A DNA stretch of 64,000 nt from Amyloporia xantha (Eukaryota > Basidiomycota > Agaricomycetes > Polyporales > Adustoporiaceae). Shown here one piece after another: positions 59,772 to 64,000 of this stretch. The notes below the pieces were generated by a model that worked only from the letters and a program-made list of their open reading frames with translations, was not told where the DNA came from and searched no databases. The translations under genes were made by a program, and so were the position numbers. The stretch covers positions 1 through 64,000 of the forward strand of contig JAYKKR010000010.1 in NCBI GenBank assembly GCA_036971615.1, given 5' to 3'. Each line of letters begins with the position of its first letter. Within the stretch, counting starts at the first letter, position 1.

Positions 59772-60562
59772 GTGGCTGAAGTCCTAGTCGTGCTGAACAG
59801 CGAGTACGAAGATTTCAAGCAAATATATTTTGTATATAAGCTGTAGGGAGTACTTATAATGTGTTTAATAGTCTATGTATGAGTTTTCTAGATGTTCCTG
59901 TACTTCCTCAGAGAGCTATATACGAAATATATCTATTTTGGGTCCAGAATGACCGAAAACTAGCATGTTTTAGTGAATACCATGAGCACTAACTTATGCA
60001 GTGATTAAATGGAAGATATCCTGTAGTATGGAGTCTATAAAAATGAATACTATTTAAATTTTGTGTGAGTAAGTGAATGTTTGCGGCTGCAATGTTCGAA
60101 GCAGCCGTGTAGCTAGGCTGGCGAATGTTTCGACCATCGAGTCGCGCCAGGCTGAGCGCGCCACCTGATTGGCTGCGCCAGGCCTCGGCCGACTCGGGAC
60201 ACCTCCTCACCTCGCAAATCTCGTCTTGTGCCTCTCATTTTTGGTAAGCATGTTCTGATGGTATTCTACTGTGCTAATCTAAATTCTTACATGGATTAAG
60301 GTACTATTGAGAACACAGGAATGTTCTCAATAGTGCCCCAGCCGTCGTAAGACGAATGTAAGACGTTTAAGACGCCTTCCGCTTTGGGAAACCCGGCCTT
60401 TCCCGGACTGCCAAAGGTGACGCGTCGCCTTTGGCTGCTCGTCGTCGTCATCGTCGTCGTCACTGTGGTCGGCGACGACGACCCGCTGCTGCTCGTGAGC
60501 AGCGTTATAAAGTAAGTTTTGTTGTCCTTTTGTATTCTTCATTTACTGACCTAGATTGACAG
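59591..60562. promoter_or_regulatory. E2 core: divergent promoter region flanked by outward introns
   Basis: Inverse-orientation homologue of the E1 core. CCACCTGATTGGCTGCGCC (about 60157-60178) is the reverse complement of the CCAAT-box block in E1. A frame conserved between the cores reads PESAEAWRSQSGGALSLARL here (minus, from about 60205) and PESAEARRSQSGGALSQARL in E1. Both edges carry outward GT-AG introns. A palindrome GAGAACA...TGTTCTC lies at about 60309-60330. Confidence 0.5.
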
Positions 60563-61577
60563 CGCACAATGCACGCCCGCTCCCTCACGCTGCACCCCCG
60601 TCCTCTGCCCTCTCCACTCGCGCAGCCAGCGTAGCTGGCTTGCGTCCACCTGCACCGTCCGTCCGTCCGCGTCTACGTCCACCTGCACCGTCCATCCGTC
60701 CGCGTCTACGTTCACCCGCACCGTCCGTCCGTCCACGTCCACATTCGTCCCGTCTGTGTTTGCTCACCGCCCCCCCTGTCCGCGTTCGCTCACCTCATCC
60801 ACGTTTGCTCACCCGGTCTGCATTTGCCCTTCCACGCTCGGTCGTTCAGTCACTGCTCCCTTCGCTCGCCCCTCCCCCTTTCCGCTCGCTTGGTTCCTGC
60901 TCCCCCTGTCCGTGTTTACTCACCCCATCCGTGTTTGCTCGCCCAGGCCGCTCATCGCCCCTGCGTTCGCTCGGTTCCTGCTCCCTTCGCTATGGCTGCT
61001 CCCACCGTCCGGGCTCCCCCCGCTGTCTACTACCATCCAACCCTGCCCCCCACCCTGCCCGCCCAATTTGCTCACACGTTCCATCCACACGCTCCCCTCT
61101 CCACGCCTGCACGCTGCCCCGTCCGCGCCTGCACGCTCCCCCGTCCTTGTTGCGCGCTTCGCCCGGCCGTTGCACGTTTCGCCCGGCCATTGCACGCTCG
61201 CCCTGCCCGTGCAGCTCACTCCGCCCTTGCTTGCTCTTCCCACCCTTGCACGCTCTCCCGTCCGTGCGCGCTCGCTTCGTCCATGCACATTCCCCTGTCC
61301 ATGCGCACTCGTTCCGCCGGTGTCTACTCCCCCGCCCATGCTCGCTCCATCCATGCGCGCTCGCTGTGCACGCTCCCCTGTCCGTGCACATTCGCTCCGC
61401 CGGTCTCCCTCGCCTGTGCTCACTTCGTCCGTGCGCGCTCCCCCGTCTGTGCATGCTCCGTCTGTGCACGCTCGCCGTCCGTGCACGCTCGCTATACCTA
61501 CCGTAGATAGCTTTTGTTATCATTGTACCCTAGCTACTGAAGTGAAAAAAGAAATTCAATATTTTTTGCCATTTTAA
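60420..61577 (+). CDS. E2 right outward transcription unit, spliced, low-complexity product
   Basis: Exon 1 in one frame reads VTRRLWLLVVVIVVVTVVG then DDDPLLLVSSVIK up to GTAAGT at 60512. The hydrophobic stretch could mimic a signal or membrane segment but arises from a GTC/CTC repeat. The intron is 60512-60562 (51 bp), branch TTTACTGACC, acceptor ACAG. Exon 2 is the GC arm; frames 60556-61506, 60756-61577 and 60824-61510 are all open. The longest ends with IPTVDSFCYHCTLATEVKKE in the TIR. No domain recognised; the reading frame in use is undetermined. Confidence 0.36.
60563..61485 (+). repeat. E2 right arm minisatellite (inverted relative to the left arm)
   Basis: Begins with CACCTGCACCGTCCGTCCGT units (60645-60740), continues with TGTTTGCTCACC-type units and ends with CCGTGCGCGCTCGCTC-type units, the reverse complement of the left arm. 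All three plus frames lack stops for several hundred bases. Confidence 0.68.
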
Positions 61578-61849
61578 TACATTTTTGGTGCCCAAATAAG
61601 TCTGTGCCACCCATAATATAAATTCCGCCACATATTTCGTGACCCAGACCCTATTGGAAATCTACCTACCTGATATGGTAATAAGCCGTGATGCCGAAGG
61701 GGGCCTACGGCGAAAGGGAGGAGGCCCCGGAGGTTTCGGCGAAGCCCCAGGAAGTGATGCATCAACAGCCAGGCCAATGCGCTGCCTGGTGCATAAGCGT
61801 TCCTGGGCCTACCCATCATGTTGGTGCATCATTAGTACATAAGCAGCTG
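61485..61849 (-). repeat. E2 right terminal inverted repeat
   Basis: Near-identical inverted copy of 58302-58665, differing at a handful of positions mainly near the outer end; ends TACATAAGCAGCTG. Confidence 0.85.
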
Positions 61850-61856
61850 AACACGT
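61850..61856 (+). repeat. Target-site duplication, right copy (E2)
   Basis: AACACGT, identical to 58295-58301. Confidence 0.82.
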
Positions 61857-63250
61857 TCCGTGGGTGCTGAAGAACATCCCTATCCCGCCGGGAATCTTTG
61901 ATCAGGTTGTACAAATCATCAAGGACAAGATCGCTTCAGGGGTGTACGAGCCTTCGAACTCGTCGTACCGGTCCAGGTGGTTCTGCGTGGTAAAGAAAGA
62001 CGGGAAGTCCCTCCGGTTGGTGCACGATCTACAACCCCTAAACGGCGTAGCTATCAAGGACGCGGCGGTTCCCCCACTGGTAGAACATTTGGCGGAGTCC
62101 TTTGGGGGAAGGGGATGTTATGGGATCCTGGACCTATACGTAGCTTTCGACCAGCGGACCCTGGACGCCCGGTCTCGGGACATCACCTCGTTCCAGACGC
62201 CGCTGGGGGCATTTCGGCTGACCTCGATTCCGATGGGGTATACCAATTCTGCGCAAATTATGCATGGGGATGTGACCTTCATCCTGCAGGACGAGATTCC
62301 GCATGTCACGGTCCCGTTCATCGACGACGTGCCAATTAAAGGGCCAAAGACCCAGTACGAGCTGGAAGGGGGGTATGAGACAATCGAGGGGAACCCAGGA
62401 ATAAGGCGATTTGTGTGGGAACACCTACAGAACGTAAATCGGGTGTTGCAACGGATCGGGAACGTGGGAGGGACGTTCTCGGGGAAGAAGGCGTATTTGT
62501 GCGTTCCAGAGGTGGTGGTGGTAGGGCACCGATGCACGTACGAGGAGGGTCCCGGAGGAGTCCCGAGTGCAGAAGATCAAGGATTGGCCGCGGTGCGAGA
62601 CGGTAACAAACGTGCGAGGATTTTTGGGGACCTGCGGGCTGGTGCGGATGTTCGTAAAGGACTTCGGAAAAATGGCGCGCCCACTCAACGACCTGCTTCG
62701 GAAGGGAGCCGACTTCGTATGGGAGGAGGCGCAGGAGGACGCTATGCGGAAGCTGAAGGACGCAGTGATCAACTCGCCCGCGCTCGTCCCGATTGACTAT
62801 GGGTCAGAACGGGAGGTGATTCTGGCGGTGGATTCATCGTGGATCGGGGTGGGGTTCGTGATCTTACAGAAAGGGGAGGACGGGAAGAGAAGGCCAAACC
62901 GGTTCGGGTCCATAACGTGGAACGAACGCGAATCCCGATACTCGCAAGCCAAGCTGGAGCTGTTTGGGTTGTTCCGGGCGCTGCGAGCGTGCCGGATCTA
63001 CATTATCGGAGTGAAGAAGCTGGTCGTCGAAGTCGACGCCAAATATATTAAGGGGATGCTAAATAACCCAGACATCCAACCAAACGCCACTATCAACAGA
63101 TGGATCGCTGGGATCCTCCTATTCGACTTCAAGCTGGTACACGTGCCGGGGAAACGGCATGCGGGGGCGGATGGGCTTTCGCGGCGGGGGCAGCAGAGGA
63201 AGACCCGGAAGAGGAAGATGACTTCGAAGAGTGGATTGACGAGGCCTACG
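61857..63250 (+). CDS. Gypsy reverse transcriptase and RNase H
   Basis: Copies the retrotransposon RNA into DNA and degrades the template. RT: PWVLKNIPIPPGIFDQVV, SSYRSRWFCVVKKDGKSLRL, GILDLYVAFDQRTLD (catalytic Asp), FQTPLGAFRLTSIPMGYTNS, and VPFIDDVPIKGP (62317-62346), the Y-x-D-D site here as F-I-D-D. A frameshift at about 62545 precedes VRGFLGTCGLVRMFVKDFG (connection). RNase H: ILAVDSSWIGVGFVI (Asp), SRYSQAKLELFGLFRAL (Glu), VVEVDAKYIKGML (Asp) and HVPGKRHAGADGLSR (His, Asp). All expected catalytic residues are present. Another shift follows near 63190. Confidence 0.86.
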
Positions 63251-64000
63251 CGTTCACCATGGAGGTCTTGAATACGCCGGGAGGGAAGAGGGACGAAGAG
63301 GGACTGATGGTGTGGTCGCTGGACGCGGGAGAGGGGGTAGAGATCCCAGAGGTCAGCAACGGAGGGGCGCGGGAGGAAAGGGTGCGGAAGGTAGACGAAT
63401 TTTTACGAGACCCGAGGCGGCCGGAAGGAATGGACGAGAGGCAGTTCACCTCGTTCGTCCGTTACGCCAGCAAGTTCTTTGTCAAAGGGGGAGGCTCTGG
63501 AAGAAAGATAAAGGAGGGAAGCACAAGGTGGTGGTGGAGAAAGGGAAACGGTACGGCCTGATGAAAGAGGCGCACGACTCCCTCGGGCACAAGGGGATCT
63601 TCACGGTGCGCGCCCAGCTCCTCGAACGATTCTGGTGGGTTAGTCTCGATCACGACGTAAAATGGTATGTGGGAAGCTGCCATGAGTGTCAGCTCCGCAA
63701 GGCGCACAAGTACCACATCCCACCGACGGTACCTATGCCGGGGGGGCTGTTTTCGAAGGTGCACATGGACTCGATGCACATGCCAACAGCATATGGGTAC
63801 ACGCATATCGTCCAAGCGCGTTGTTCCCTGTCATCTTACCCAGAATGGCGGATGCTGCGGAAGGAGACAGGAGTGACGATTGGAAACTTCATCTACGAGG
63901 AGCTGCTGTGTCGGTGGGGAGCGGTGGAGGAGATTGTTACGGATAACGGGACACCGTTTGTCGCGGCGTTGGAACACCTGCGGGAACGGTACAAAATCAA
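63190..64000 (+). CDS. Gypsy integrase, partial at window end
   Basis: Inserts element DNA into the genome. An acidic linker (EEWIDEAYAFTMEVLNTPGG) precedes KEAHDSLGHKGIFTVRAQLL and VKWYVGSCHECQLRK, which form the H-x3-H, C-x2-C zinc-binding (H2C2) domain at about 63570-63700. The catalytic core begins with SKVHMDSMHMP (first Asp) and continues to EEIVTDNGTPF (second Asp, about 63930-63960). The window ends before the catalytic Glu. One frameshift near 63490 lies between linker and zinc domain. The right LTR is outside the window. Confidence 0.82.

Larger units (their letters stand above)
58302..61849. mobile_element. E2: palindromic long-TIR foldback element, 3548 bp
   Basis: Same termini as E1 (CACCAACTTATGTA ... 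TACATAAGCAGCTG), with TIRs of about 365 bp (58302-58665 and 61485-61849) that are nearly identical, so this copy looks younger than E1. Internal order: left GC-rich arm (58665-59590), core (59650-60511) in inverse orientation to the E1 core, and right GC-rich arm (60563-61485). The insertion splits VEHV from PWVLKNIPIP of the gypsy RT region, and removal restores that reading frame exactly. No transposase-like sequence. The long arms could pair into a hairpin of more than 1.3 kb per strand if transcribed through. Confidence 0.87.
51536..64000 (+). mobile_element. Ty3/gypsy LTR retrotransposon, split by two insertions and running off the window
   Basis: Gag, zinc knuckle, protease, reverse transcriptase, RNase H, H2C2 zinc-binding and integrase core occur in the Ty3/gypsy order. 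The body is interrupted at 54435-57769 and 58302-61849 by two foldback elements; joining across either gap restores the frame. Frameshifts occur at about 52455, 52790, 52990, 54025, 54115, 62545, 63190 and 63490, mostly in G-rich runs. The integrase is cut by the window end before its catalytic Glu. Confidence 0.88.

Noticed and set aside
54790..61485. GC-rich arms interpreted as a CRISPR-like or satellite centromeric array
   Set aside because: Units are imperfect, without spacers, bounded by TIRs and inverted between arms; they belong to the foldback elements.
54435..61849. E1 and E2 interpreted as giant introns of the gypsy gene
   Set aside because: They begin CA and end TG, not GT-AG, and are flanked by direct duplications, as expected for transposition.

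Overview
The window looks like accessory, repeat-laden genomic DNA of a basidiomycete fungus, probably an agaricomycete of the polypore type. This is inferred from the short (about 50-60 bp) GT-AG introns with CTRAC-like branch sites, from the transposon families (KDZ/CxC2-type, fungal hAT, Ty3/gypsy, endonuclease-bearing non-LTR) and from fungal gene families (an Mph1/FANCM helicase, a MYND-finger protein, a spliced SAM methyltransferase). No bacterial, organellar or rRNA sequence was seen.

Layout. (1) About 1-35.3 kb is gene-poor and decayed. Recognisable pieces are a fragment of an unnamed conserved protein (3.66-4.15 kb), a truncated casein kinase 1 copy (5.3-6.0 kb), an mph1/FANCM helicase (7.96-11.1 kb, minus), a zinc-finger pseudogene (11.7-12.4 kb), a GNAT-like gene (14.2-15.0 kb), a methyltransferase (18.5-20.2 kb), a MYND-finger gene (23.3-24.1 kb), a monoacylglycerol-lipase-like alpha/beta hydrolase with swollen introns (26.3-29.2 kb) and a short RhoGEF fragment (34.3 kb). 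Nearly all carry 1-base frameshifts or stops. In mph1 the shifts compensate, partly at homopolymers, and every helicase motif survives, so consensus error and real decay both remain possible. (2) About 35.3-39.25 kb is AT-rich, has almost no CpG (two seen in the first 3.2 kb) and no gene. (3) 39.26-43.5 kb is a non-LTR retrotransposon with a zinc-knuckle ORF1 and an endonuclease/reverse-transcriptase ORF2 that stops inside the RT domain. (4) 43.7-46.85 kb is a 3'-truncated hAT transposon. (5) 46.85-50.15 kb is a KDZ/CxC2 transposase gene on the minus strand with its N-terminus missing. (6) 50.3-51.3 kb is a spliced antisense ORF facing away from a Ty3/gypsy element. (7) From 51.5 kb to the window end is a Ty3/gypsy retrotransposon (gag, protease, RT, RNase H, integrase) split by two insertions.

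The most unusual content is those two insertions, E1 (54435-57769) and E2 (58302-61849), lying about 0.5 kb apart in the same gypsy element in opposite orientation. Each begins CA and ends TG, has a 7-bp target duplication (AGGATAT, AACACGT) and terminal inverted repeats of about 350 bp, and removing either one restores the gypsy reading frame exactly. Inside, each is palindromic: TIR, GC-rich minisatellite arm, unique core with a CCAAT box, inverted arm, TIR. At each of the four core/arm junctions there is a 47-52 bp intron oriented outward, preceded by a conserved hairpin and a conserved exon-end peptide (PLLP-x-SSV type). Beyond the intron the arms are open in all three frames for hundreds of bases. 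Neither element encodes a transposase I can recognise. I know of no described family with this layout and propose it as a candidate new non-autonomous foldback element carrying two divergent spliced genes.
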